NCBI GenBank assembly: GCA_033239005.1
Contig: BSQZ01000035.1
Location: forward strand, 2,104,001-2,168,000
Direction of reading: 5' to 3'
Source: Lamellibrachia satsuma
Taxonomy: Eukaryota > Annelida > Polychaeta > Sabellida > Siboglinidae
DNA length: 64,000 nt
A program made the translations under genes and the position numbers. This document shows positions 44,333-54,027 of the stretch, in pieces (within the stretch, counting starts at the first letter, position 1; each line of letters begins with the position of its first letter). A model generated the notes under the pieces. That model ran no database searches. It was not told where the DNA came from and saw nothing but the letters and a program-made list of their open reading frames with translations.

Positions 44333-44960
44333 GTGATATTCATGGGTCACAAGATAACCACAGAAGGAATTCAAGCAGATGACAACAAAATCAAGGCCAT
44401 TTTGGAAATGCCACCGCCCACAGACATTCACTGGGTAGAGCGATTTTGTGGCATAATCCAATATCTTGCGAGGTTCATGCCCGACCTAGCGACCGATTTG
44501 GAACCCATACGAGGTTTGACAAGGTAGGGTGTGGTATAGAACTGGTCCAAGCAATGCACAGAGGTATTCAAGACAATGAAAAGGAAGATAACCACCATGC
44601 CAATGTTGGCCTACTTCGACCCCGACAAGGAACTTGTGCAACAAATTGACAGTGGCCAAGACAGACTGCTTGCAGACCTGATGCAGGATGGGAAGCCAAT
44701 AGAGTTTACCTCCAGGTCCGTCATGCCAACACATCGGAGATGAGCACAAATCGAGAAAGAGCTGCTATCTGTCGTATTTGGGCTAGAACCATTTGACCAG
44801 TATACGTTCGGTCGCAAAGTCGTGATACATAATGACCACAAACCACTCGCAGCCATTCCGAAGAAGCCCCTAAGTCAGGCAACAAGACGACTGCAGGTAC
44901 TTATCTTAAGGTTGTACCGATACGACGTCGAGTTCAAATAGCTGGTACGCTGAGCCGTGC
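44333..44960 (+). pseudogene. Gypsy RT connection and RNase H, broken
   Basis: 'IFMGHKITTEGIQADDNKI', 'ERFCGIIQYLARFMPDLATD', then a frame change and 'MPMLAYFDPDKELVQQIDSG', 'GKPIEFTSRSVMP', 'AQIEKELLSVVFGLEPFDQY' and 'HNDHKPLAAIPKKPLSQA'. These are the thumb and RNase H landmarks; stops at about 44525 and 44742. Confidence 0.85.
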
Positions 44961-45175
44961 CCACCTGGAGGTGCCAGAAACTCAAGGTCTGTGTGTATCA
45001 ATGTCCTTCGAGACATACCTGACACGACGATCCAGGAGGTAGTCGAAGCTACACAGAAACATGACGGACGGAATGCAGAAAGTCCTCAATCTGATCAGAA
45101 ATGGATGGCCGGACAGAAAAGAAAAGGAACCATATGAACCAACGCCGTATTTCGACGTACACAACACATTGAGTT

Positions 45176-46066
45176 GTGAAGGCGGTTGTCATCCTTAAAG
45201 GCGAGAGAATTGTTATACCAATGGCGCTTAGGTCTGAGATAAAGCATAGACTACACGCAGCGCATGTGGGCTATGACAGCATGATGGCTCGAGCACGATA
45301 TACAATATTCTGGCCCAGAATGTCAACTGAGTTGAAACAACTGGCAGGTGGCTGCGAGATGTGCCAACATACGAAGTCCAAGCAACAGAATGAACCGTTA
45401 ACGAGTCACGATGATGGAAATGGACCATGGCGAAAAGTTGGCGTGGGTCTGTTTGAGCTAGATGGAGTGGATTACTTGTTGACGGTGGACTATTTCTCCG
45501 GGTTCTTCGACAAGATGACAACAACCACTGCCAGTCGAGTCATCAACAAGTTGAAGCCACATTTCGCACGATACAGCATTCCCCGGCAGCTTGTAAGTGA
45601 CAATGGACCACAATTTTCATCATGAGAGTTTGATAAATTTGCACATCAGTGGAAATTCGACCACAATACATCATCGCCGATGTACCCAAGATCCAACAGA
45701 AAGGCAGAAGCGATTGTGAAGTTGACAAAGAATACACTGCACAAGACGATGGGGGTGTGGAGGTGATGTGCAGTTGGCGCTACTCGAGTTGCAAAGCACA
45801 CCAAAGCAAGATGCTGGTGTATCTCCAGCCCAAATTATGTTCGGGAGACTCGATCGCTGCTACCAACCGGTCAAGTGGCAGAATCGAATGAAGCCGTCAA
45901 ATCGAAGAAGAAGAAAATGAGACAAAGTGTGAAGAAGGACCACGACAAGACAGCGCGACGTTTAGATGAACTGAAAGAAGGGCAACCCATTTATTATAAA
46001 CCGTTTCCTGAAGCCAGATGGAAGCATGGAGTGATAGAGGAGAGACCAGGTGGAAGCATGGAGTGA
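45176..46066 (+). pseudogene. Gypsy integrase, broken
   Basis: HHCC zinc finger present ('HRLHAAHVGYDSMMARARYT', 'CEMCQH'), then core 'WRKVGVGLFELDGVDYLLTV' and 'IPRQLVSDNGPQFSS', stop at 45625. The first catalytic Asp (usual 'D-L-F') is Gly. A later frame has 'KAEAIVKLTKNTLHKT' where the NGKAE Glu would be. The C-terminal 'ARWKHGVIEERP' at 46013 is the seed of the following minisatellite. Confidence 0.85.
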
Positions 46067-46885
46067 TCGAGGAGAGACTAGATGGAAGCATGGAGTGATC
46101 GAGGAGAGACCAGATGGAAGCATGGAGTGATCGAGGAGAGACCAGATGGAAGCATGGAGTGATCGAGGAGAGACTAGATGAAAGCATGGAGTGATCGAGG
46201 AGAGACCAGATGGAAGCATGGACTGATCGAGGAGAGACTATATGGAAGCATGGATTGATCGAGGAGAGACCAGATGAAAGCACGGAGTGATCGGGGAGAG
46301 ACCAGATGGAAACATGGAGTGATCGAGGAGAGACCAGATGGAAGCATGGAGTGATCGAGGAGAGACCAGATGGAAGCATGGAGTGATCGAGGAGAGACCA
46401 GAGGGAAGCATGGAGTGATCGAGGAGAGACCAGATGGAAACATGGAGTGATCGAGGAGAGACGAGATGGAAGCATGGAGTGATCGAGGAGAGACGAGATG
46501 GAAGCATGGAGTGATTGAGGAGAGACCAGATGGAAGCATGGAGTGATCGGGGAGAGACCAGATGGAAACATGGAGTGATCAGGGAGAGACCAGATGGAAG
46601 CATGGAGTGATCGAGGAGACACCAGATGGAAGCATGGAGTGATCGAGGAGAGACGAGATGGAAGCATGGAGTGATCGAGGAGAGACCAGATGGAAGCATG
46701 GAGTGATCGAGGAGAGACCAGATGGAAGCATGGAGTGATCGAGGAGAGACGAGATGGAAGCATGGAGTGATCGGGGAGAGACCAGATGGAAGCATGGAGT
46801 GATCGAGGAGAGACCAGATGGAAGCATGGAGTGATCGAGGAGAGACCAGATGGAAGCATGGAGTGATCGAGGAGAGACCAGATGA
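46008..46885. repeat. Minisatellite, 32-bp unit, about 27 copies, inside gypsy integrase tail
   Basis: Unit 'agatggaagcatggagtgat' plus 'cgaggagagacc'. The first unit overlaps codons for 'RWKHGVIEERP' and the last runs into 'DDRSYTVKDRKKGGHIYRRN', the rest of the integrase C-terminal domain. The 32-bp period rotates frames, giving a 32-residue pattern on the reverse strand (spurious frames up to 320 codons). Confidence 0.95.
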
Positions 46886-47171
46886 CAGATCATACACAGT
46901 GAAAGACAGAAAGAAAGGTGGCCATATATATCGTCGAAATACGGTACACCATAGAAAACGCACAACCCCTGGGGCAGGAAGTGTAATTTCAGCAGATCCA
47001 AGCTGGGTACCTGAATCCGAAAATGACGAGACATGCGACAACCAGCCGGTGGCCAGATACGATGGCGACATCCCGGTAGAACAAGAGCTGGAAGAACCGC
47101 TATCCGCAGTGACGTCACCAGTGGGTGGCGCCAGGCCGAGCAAGACCAGAGACCCTCCCAAATGGACGTAG
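46886..47171 (+). pseudogene. Gypsy integrase C-terminal tail after minisatellite
   Basis: Open frame 'RSYTVKDRKKGGHIYRRNTV' continuing with 'HHRKR' is the typical 'RSY.V....G..YRRNR.HLR' end of Ty3/gypsy polyproteins, followed by an acidic tail ('SWVPESENDETCDNQPVA') and stop near the putative 3' LTR. Confidence 0.75.
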
Positions 47172-47498
47172 GTGTCAAATAAGTATTACGTTCTGATGTA
47201 ATAAAATTAATATATTTTGACATATATTGCCTTGTGTGGATGCAACATAGCACAGCTAATATCAAAATTCATATATTTTTAATTGCTAAGTTTTGGTTTT
47301 AATATTTAAAAAACAAATCAACTAGTCTACCCCCCACCCCATCATTTGTCGCCCAAACCGACCGGTTCCTGTTTTCGTACACGGGAGATCCTTCCATCAC
47401 TGATCCGTGCATATAGTTATGATATGATAAAAGTTATGATAAAAGGGAGTTTGTTTGCAGGTCATTCAACCAGTGCATCGAGCTATCGTTTACATTGG

Positions 47499-47500
<2 letters not shown>

Positions 47501-47590
<90 letters not shown>
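47501..47590. repeat. (AT)n microsatellite, about 45 dinucleotides
   Basis: Uninterrupted AT/TA run of 90 bp between the gypsy remnant and the CR1 copy. Confidence 0.98.
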
Positions 47591-47592
<2 letters not shown>

Positions 47593-47888
47593 ATAAAGTG
47601 ATTTATTTACTTAAATTACATACATAATGTAATATCTGACATAGTGGTAGTAAACGTTTTCGGTAAAAAGGAATTAACAGCAGGATTTTAGCGTAAATTA
47701 GTACACAATGACTTCGTTGTTTTGTTACGCAGTGTTCTCCGTATTCGCTAGGTGGCAGGGTTTTTTTTCTCATGCGAGGTTAACAGAAGACACAGTTAAC
47801 TAGTATATTAGCCTAAAGTGTTCTTTTGATCACAAAAACAGCCTTATTCAAGGCTAACGTAGCAAACTAATTAAAACTAAATTGTATG

Positions 47889-48692
47889 ATGGCGCCGTGC
47901 AAACGGCAGTTAAAGGCCACAAGGCACTTAATTTGTGGCAGTTGCAGTAACTGGGTGGACTTCGTCAAGTCTGAGTGCGAGAAGTCCTGGGCTGAGGTCC
48001 AGGCAGATAGTTTTAGCTTTGAGTGTAGGGGATGCGCGAAGATGAAGGAACTAGAGGTGGAGTTGGAAGAGCTGAGGCTGCTCGTTGTGGCAATGGTCGG
48101 AAGGGAACAGGGGGGTTGTGCCAGTAGTTCCGGTGGGGGAACAGTAGACGATAAAGTGGGGAAAGACACAAGAGATGCTAGGGAGAACTCACCTCAGCCT
48201 GGGAGGAAGCTGAGAGGAGGGAAGGTGACAGGTCATAGGGAGACAGGACGTAAGGAGACGGGAAGGAAAGGAACGGGAGTGAAGACAACCGGAGTGAAGG
48301 AGAGGGGAGTAGGGGAGACAGGAGGGAAGGAGAAGGGAGTGGGGGAGACGGGAGGGAAGACAACCGGAGTGAAGGAGAGGGGAGTAGGGGAGACAGGAGG
48401 GAAGGAGAAGGGAGTGGGGGAGACGGAAGGGAAAACAACCGGAGTGAAGGAGAGGGGAGTGGGAGAGACAAGAGCAAAGGAGTGGGAAGTGGGGGAGACA
48501 GGAGGGAAGGGGTCAGGACAGAATGTGATGGAGGGGATCGAAAGGAAGAGTTATTCTGCAGCAGTGATAGAGGGGGTGAGGAAGAGAGCGAGGGTGTTTG
48601 AGGGGGATTCGATAGTTAGGAAGACCGACAGAGTCTTAAACAAAGGAGATGATGTGGCAGTTGGTCAGAACACTAAAACAGACGCGGGTTGA
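47889..48692 (+). pseudogene. CR1 ORF1: Cys-rich, repeat-rich, start of esterase-like domain
   Basis: About 268 codons. N-terminal '[20 protein letters not shown]' and 'FECRGCAKMKELEVELEELR' give a C-x2-C...C...C-x2-C pattern (PHD- or zinc-knuckle-like) and a short coiled coil. Residues about 120-215 are purine-rich Gly/Lys/Glu/Thr repeats ('GVGETGGKEKGVGETGGK'). It ends with '[20 protein letters not shown]', the GDS block, then runs into a deletion (about 150 bp relative to the 17.5-kb copy) that shifts the frame. Confidence 0.75.
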
Positions 48693-48984
48693 GCAGGTAA
48701 TACTGTCAGTGATTTTACCTGTAATGGGCAGGAGGGGTCACAAATATCGAAATTGTCGGGGGATGGCAATCAACATGTTAGTCCAGAGGCTGTGTAGGGA
48801 AGAGGAAGTTGGATTTGTGGATTTATGGGGAAGTTTTGTTGGGAGGGCTGATATGTACATGAAGGATGGGCTTCATTTAAGTGGAAAGGGGGCGGCAGTA
48901 TTCGCGGACAAACTTTCAGCAGCAGTAGATAGCGACTTGGGTACAATGACAAATATTTTTGGAAGTAAACATTCTTTAAACTAG
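48649..48984 (+). pseudogene. CR1 ORF1, C-terminal SGNH/GDSL-esterase-like part
   Basis: 'RVEQVILSVILPVMGRRGHK', '[20 protein letters not shown]', 'VGFVDLWGSFVGRADMYMKD', 'GLHLSGKGAAVFADKLSAAV': the D-G-L-H-L block with catalytic Asp/His of SGNH hydrolases. Separated from its GDS block by the internal deletion. It ends two bases before the ORF2 frame. Confidence 0.8.
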
Positions 48985-48986
48985 AA

Positions 48987-50120
48987 GTGCAGGGGGGTTA
49001 CCTAGAGGTGTCTCAAGCAGAACAAGAGGCCACTAGCACAGATAAACCAATATCAAATCATCCGAAAAACATCTCTGAAAAAGGTTGTAGATGCGTATGT
49101 TTAAATGCAAGGAGCATAGTAAATAAGAAAAACGAATTAAACATTATGGTAGAAGATATTGACCCTCACATAATTGGTATAACTGAATCATGGGCCAACA
49201 TAGATATAACTGATGCTGAATTAGGACTGACAGGATACGTAATGTTTAGGAAAGATCGAATAGGAAGAAGGGGCGGGGGAGTTATTTTATATGTTAAAGA
49301 ATCTTTTCAGGCTTATGAAATAAAACTAGAAAGGGAAGCAGATTGCGATGAAGCTGTTTGGTGCAAAATTGTTTCAGGAAATTCAAAATTAACTAGTGGA
49401 TTAGTTTACCGAAGTCCAAACATAAACGAAGAGAACAACACAAAAATAAAAAATGCTATAAAGGAAGTTAGTAAAGGGGAATGTATCATAATGGGAGATT
49501 TTAACCATGGACACATACAATTGAATTCTCTAGAGAGCACAGGGATTGAGGATCAACAATTTCTATGTTTAATCCAGGATAGCTTTCTTACTCAGCACGT
49601 ACTAGAACCAACCAGGGGAGAAAATGTATTAGATATAGTTTTGTCATCACAAAAAGAATTAGTGGACAATGTAAAAATATTTGAACCATTGGGTAATAGT
49701 GACCATAATCAAATACATTTTGACATCAATGTAAAATCAGAAAGTAAAAATAAGAAAACGTACAAGAGAAACTTCCACAAAGGTAACTACAAAGATATGA
49801 GAAAATACTTAGCAAAGCTAGATTGGAATAACATGCTGATGAATAAGACCGCAATTGAATGTTGGAATATTCTAAAATATGAAATTGAGAGTATCATCGA
49901 TAAATTTGTTCCCTTCCAAAAACAAGGAAAACGGCGTAGAAAGAAACACTTGTCAAAAGAGGCAATTAGAAAAATAATGCTAAAACAAACTATGTGGAGG
50001 GTTTATAGGGGTACCCGAAAGGAAGAAGACTTTGCAAAATACAAAGAGGCACTTAATGCAGCTACAACTGAAATCAGACAATCTAAAAGAAGCTATGAGC
50101 AAAAAAGGCATGTAACATAA
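48987..50120 (+). pseudogene. CR1 ORF2, endonuclease domain
   Basis: 377 open codons: '[20 protein letters not shown]', 'HIIGITESWAN' (catalytic Glu), 'GRRGGGVILYVKE', 'SGLVYRSPNINEE', 'CIIMGDFNHGHIQ', '[19 protein letters not shown]', '[12 protein letters not shown]' (SDH block). All APE-type blocks are intact. The frame ends at an early stop caused by a small indel near 50105. Confidence 0.88.
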
Positions 50121-50230
50121 AAAATGACAGCAAGAGTTTTTATGCATATGTCAGGAGTAAACAAAACGTACAAGACAAGGTTGGACCTCTAGAAGACAGT
50201 GCTGGAAATATCATATCACAGGGGTTTTTA

Positions 50231-51858
50231 ATGGCGGAAGACCTAAATGGTTACTTCAGTTCAGTGTTTACCAAAGAAGATATTAGTTCATTACCAGTTG
50301 CTGGTGTTAAATTTCAGGGGGCTAAATCTGACTATTTAGGTCCGTTAGTTGTAACTCCAGAATTGGTAGCTAAGAAAATAAAGGCAATGAAGGATAACAA
50401 ATCACCGGGAGTGGATGGGATTCCTCCAAAATTACTAATGGAAACAGTAGATCAAATCAGTATACCACTTGCAAGAGTATTCAACTTGTCATTAAAAGAG
50501 GGAGTTGTTCCGTTTGAATGGAAAGAAGCAAACATCATACCATTATTTAAAAAGGGTTCGAGAAATAAGTCGGAGAATTACAGACCAGTGAGTTTAACGT
50601 CAGTGATTTGTAAATTATTAGAAAGGTTAATTAAAGATCATATGGTGGACTTCCTCGTTAAGCATAAATTATTAAATTCATCTCAACATGGATTCCTTAA
50701 TTAAAGCGAGGTCATGCTTAACAAATATGTTATGTTTTTTGGAAGAAATCACTAAGTGGATAGACGTGGGATCGCCTGTAGATATTATCTACTTAGATTT
50801 TCAGAAAGCTTTTGACAAAGTGTCACATCAAAGATTACTACTTAAATTAAAAGCCCATGGTATCGGGGATAGCATAACTGACAGGATAGAACAACGGCTG
50901 ACTGACAGAACGAGTTGTAGTAGATGGATAAGTTTCAAATTGGAAATCGGTTTTGAGTGGGGTACCTCAAGGATCAGTATTAGGACCTATATTATTCTTA
51001 ATTTATATCAATGACTTGGACGACAGTATAACAAGTAACGTACTGAAATTTGCGGATGACACAAAACTGTTTAGAAAGGTTAATACTGATGGTGATAAAC
51101 AACATTTACAAAACGATCTAGACAGATTAGTGAAATGGTCTGAGAAATGGCAGATGCTGTTCAATTTTGGGAAATGTAAATGCCTACATACAGGACATGG
51201 GAACTTGAATGTAAACTATAAAATGAGAGATACTGTTCTGGGTACTACTGTAAAAGAAAAGGACTTAGGAGTTACAATAAGCGCTGATATGAAAGTTTCA
51301 GAGCAGTGTGGTATTGCAGCTTCAAAGGGTAATCAAATTCTTGGATTGATTAGAAGAAACATAACATACAAGGAAAAAAAGTTAATTATACCTCTTTATA
51401 AAGCAATAGTTAGACTTCATTTAGAATACTGTATACAAGAATGGAGACCATATCGTAAGAAGGATATAGATACGCTTGAACGCATACAAAGGAGAGCAAC
51501 TAAAATGATTCCAGAACTTAGAGACCTTAGTTATGAAGAACGCCTGAAAGAATGTGGTTTAACAACTCTAGAGACAAGGAGGTTAAGAGGAGATCAGATT
51601 GAAGTTTTTAAGATATTGAATGGGTATGAAAATATTGATAGAAATATGTTTTTCTCACTCAAGAAGGATAGCAGAACTAGAGGACATGAGGTGAAATTAG
51701 TAAAGGATCAATGTAGATTGGACATCAGGAAGCACTCGTTCACACAGAGGACAATAAATGAATGGAACAAATTGTCTACAGATTGTGTAACTGCTAGCAG
51801 CGTGAATATGTTTAAAAACAAGGTTGACACATATCTCAGGAGGGCGGGTTATAAGTAG
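50231..51858 (+). pseudogene. CR1 ORF2, reverse transcriptase domain, three frames
   Basis: 50231-50704 has '[20 protein letters not shown]', '[20 protein letters not shown]'. A 4-bp insertion near 50700 shifts to 50688-51014 ('[15 protein letters not shown]'), a small deletion near 50908 shifts to 50953-51858 ('[20 protein letters not shown]', '[14 protein letters not shown]', '[18 protein letters not shown]'). Catalytic Asp residues are kept. Confidence 0.9.
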
Positions 51859-52009
51859 GTGAACATTGTTGGACTCTCGATAAGCCAATGGCTTCCTTGT
51901 CCACTTGCCATCTGGGCCTTTGGCTTGGATGGCAAATCTTGTTAAATCTTGTTATGTTGCAAACCAGCGATGCTGGTATATATGTTGAGCTGGCGATCTT
52001 TTACTTTCC

Positions 52010-52155
52010 GACCACCTAGAGCACCAGCACACTTCTCCTCATATATCTATATACATACTATACACATACACAGTCACGTGCTCAAAAAAAGTTACTCTCA
52101 AAACGAACAAAATTTACAAAAGAATTAAACAAAAAACATCGCGGCGGCGCTGCTA
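52010..52155. repeat. Left arm of inverted-repeat pair
   Basis: 'ccacctagagcacc', 'cacttctcctcatatatcta', 'gtcacgtgctcaaaaaaagt', 'aaaatttacaaaagaattaa' and 'acaaaaaacatcgc' return inverted at 53550-53692 with small differences. Probably the ends of one DNA transposon of about 1.7 kb. Confidence 0.75.
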
Positions 52156-52677
52156 TGATTGAAATCAAATATCGTACGATTATGTATTTCTGTGTTTTCA
52201 TTGTGCGTACGTGCTTCATTGCGTGTAATTATGTCTATATCTCAGTATTACCTGTATTTTTTGTGTGTGCTATATATGACGTCATATTCTTAGATACTTA
52301 GTTTTATTCATATTATCATCAGATTGTGTAATATATGTATTTTAAGTATCTCTGAATGGACTTTGTCCAGATTTATGGCGCTATTTTAACACCAGTTGCA
52401 TGTTTAAATGCAGTAATTACGTTGGCACCATTATTAACCCATAAATTTAAAGCGTACTTTCAAATCTAATACAAATTACCTTATTAAAAATATTATTATT
52501 ACTTTGTCGCAAAATTAGTTACTAGTATGTATCTGTTGATACCACTTATTTCTGTAGAGATCTGCGGTTGCCAACTTCCATAATCAGTATGATGTTAAAC
52601 ATAAATTAGACACATACGCGTAGATTGCAGCATATAACGCATTCTTCAGGAAAAGTAACGTATTTTTATTCAGCATG

Positions 52678-53174
52678 TAGATGTTACTTGCCAGGATTGC
52701 ACAGACAACAGCAGCACCCTTATGGAACGACAGAAACATCACGGTCAGTTCGAAAATAAAGCTGATGCGCTCCCTTGTCATGTCCATCTTTCTGTATGCT
52801 TGTGAAACATGGACCCTTTCAGCAGATCTACAGAAGAGGATACAAGCCATGGAAATGAGATGCTTCCGGAAGATCTTGCACAAGCCATCGGACCATATGA
52901 CGACCTTCTTACAACAGTTAAGAAGCGTAAACTGAAGTGGTACGGTCATGTATCACGATCATCTGGCCTTGCAAAGACTATCTTGCAAGGTACCGTAAGA
53001 GGGGGGAGACGAAGAGGTAGACAGAAGAAGAGGTGGGAAGACAACATCAAAGAGTGGACAGGAATGGAGTTCGCTGACTCCCAGAGGGCTGTAGAGAACA
53101 GGGAAACGTGGAGAGAGCTGGTTAGAAAGTCATCAACGGTGCCCCAACGATCCTTACGGGTTATGGGAAAGTGA
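52678..53174 (+). pseudogene. LINE 3'-coding relic (endonuclease/RT type, C-terminus)
   Basis: 'KIKLMRSLVMSIFLYACETW', 'RIQAMEMRCFRKILHKPSDH', then in another frame 'AIGPYDDLLTTVKKRKLKWY', 'GHVSRSSGLAKTILQGTVRG', 'GRRRGRQKKRWEDNIKEWTG'. This is the well-known C-terminal module of a LINE family common in marine animals. It lies between the inverted-repeat arms, with a deletion near 52895. Confidence 0.8.
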
Positions 53175-53256
53175 AGTGAAGATGTAGATGTTTCATACAT
53201 CAAAAAATAGATTGTTAAAACAGAATCACACCCAGACATCACATAATATTAATACG

Positions 53257-53420
53257 TGTGTGTGCGTGCGTGCGTGCGTGCGAGCGTGCGTGCGTGTGTG
53301 TGTGTGTAAATGATGAAGACTACTTATATCTACACAGAAACAGAAACACACAGAAAAATACAAGTAATACTGAAACATATTCACAATTACACGCAATGAG
53401 GCACGCACGCACGCACGCAC
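53257..53420. repeat. TGCG/GT microsatellite and an inverted CGCA partner
   Basis: 'gtgtgcgtgcgtgcgtgcgt' at 53258-53306 and 'cacgcacgcacgcacgcac' at 53402-53420 could pair as a hairpin around about 95 bp. Confidence 0.85.
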
Positions 53421-53549
53421 AATTAAAATACAGAAATACATTATTGTAATAGCAGCGCTGCCCGCACGGAGTTTCGGTGAAACTGAACGACGCCTTAATT
53501 GTTATATGCATCGATTTTACGGTAGTCTTGGCGCTATGCGTAGGCGCCG

Positions 53550-53692
53550 TTGAAGATGGCGATGTTTTGGTTAAATTCTTTTGTAAATTTTGGTCGTTTT
53601 GAGAAAGAAAGTAAATGTACTTTTTTTGACCACGTGACATGTGTATATGTACAGTAGATATTTGAGGAGAAGTTTGGGTGCTCTAGGTGGTT
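53550..53692. repeat. Right arm of inverted-repeat pair
   Basis: Inverse of 52010-52155 ('gatggcgatgttttggttaa' to 'ggtgctctaggtgg'). It ends 252 bp upstream of the P450 copy 2 start codon, so it may overlap that gene's promoter region. Confidence 0.75.
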
Positions 53693-53904
53693 GTTTTCAA
53701 TCTGGATGTTGTCACAAACTGTGGCGCCACGTCACGGAGTCTAGTTAATCTTGGCTAATTATTCGCTCGAACTCCTCGCCAATGGCGCCACTAACCGTTT
53801 CACAATACGTTGAGTGGCGCAACTATTTGGGAGTGTGTGGTGCCACCTAGCGGATCTAGCAAAGTTAATCAGTAACGCAACTCTTTGAGACTTGGACGTT
53901 ATGT

Positions 53905-53944
53905 TGGGTTTATAATACTTCGGCGGAAGTGAAAACCTCGACAA
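53905..53944 (+). promoter_or_regulatory. Possible TATA-like element and Kozak context of P450 copy 2
   Basis: 'gtttataatac' about 35 bp upstream of the ATG, and 'gacaaATGG' around it (A at -3, G at +4). The spacing leaves almost no 5' UTR if this is a real TATA box, so the call is weak. Confidence 0.25.
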
Positions 53945-54027
53945 ATGGACCTGTTGGCGAAGTTGTCGCCGCTAACAGCAGCTGACGTCGGTTTGTTGTT
54001 ACTTGCTACGGTCGTTGTGTATGTCAT
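53945..54027 (+). CDS. P450 copy 2 exon 1 (membrane anchor)
   Basis: ATG opens 'MDLLAKLSPLTAADVGLLLL' 'ATVVVYV' and ends with AT before donor 'gtgagt'; the split Ile codon (AT|T) is completed by exon 2. Leu/Val-rich residues 15-27 form the N-terminal ER anchor usual for microsomal P450s. Confidence 0.88.

Larger units (their letters stand above)
42541..47253 (+). mobile_element. Ty3/gypsy LTR retrotransposon, decayed
   Basis: Order protease, RT, RNase H, integrase fits Ty3/gypsy. 'attttgacatacattgcctt' at 42561 recurs as 'attttgacatatattgcctt' at 47214, followed in both by 'gcaac(c/a)tagcaca', so these are remnants of short or truncated LTRs. 'atcgtggcaccgttacc' right after the left one is a plausible primer site. 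Coding is broken by many stops and a large minisatellite. Confidence 0.8.
47883..51955 (+). mobile_element. CR1-type LINE (family A), most complete copy
   Basis: 4.1 kb covering ORF1, endonuclease, RT and 3' tail ('ggcttggatggcaaatcttg' with a repeated 'ttaaatcttgtta'). It has frameshifts at about 48650, 50105, 50700 and 50908, so it is inactive as it stands, but the sequence is otherwise well kept. Six other pieces of this family lie in the window (1-487/4540-5550, 16905-21700, 18513-18993, 18994-20400, 28690-29890, 34738-36357), plus a 3' scrap at 22081. Confidence 0.93.

Noticed and set aside
45897..47265. Reverse-strand frames up to 320 codons with 'MLPSGLSSITPCFHLVSPRS' repeats
   Set aside because: Antisense of the 32-bp array in the gypsy element; the same 32-residue pattern appears in every frame.
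47346..47591. Frame ending in a long Tyr-Ile repeat
   Set aside because: Translation of the AT microsatellite.
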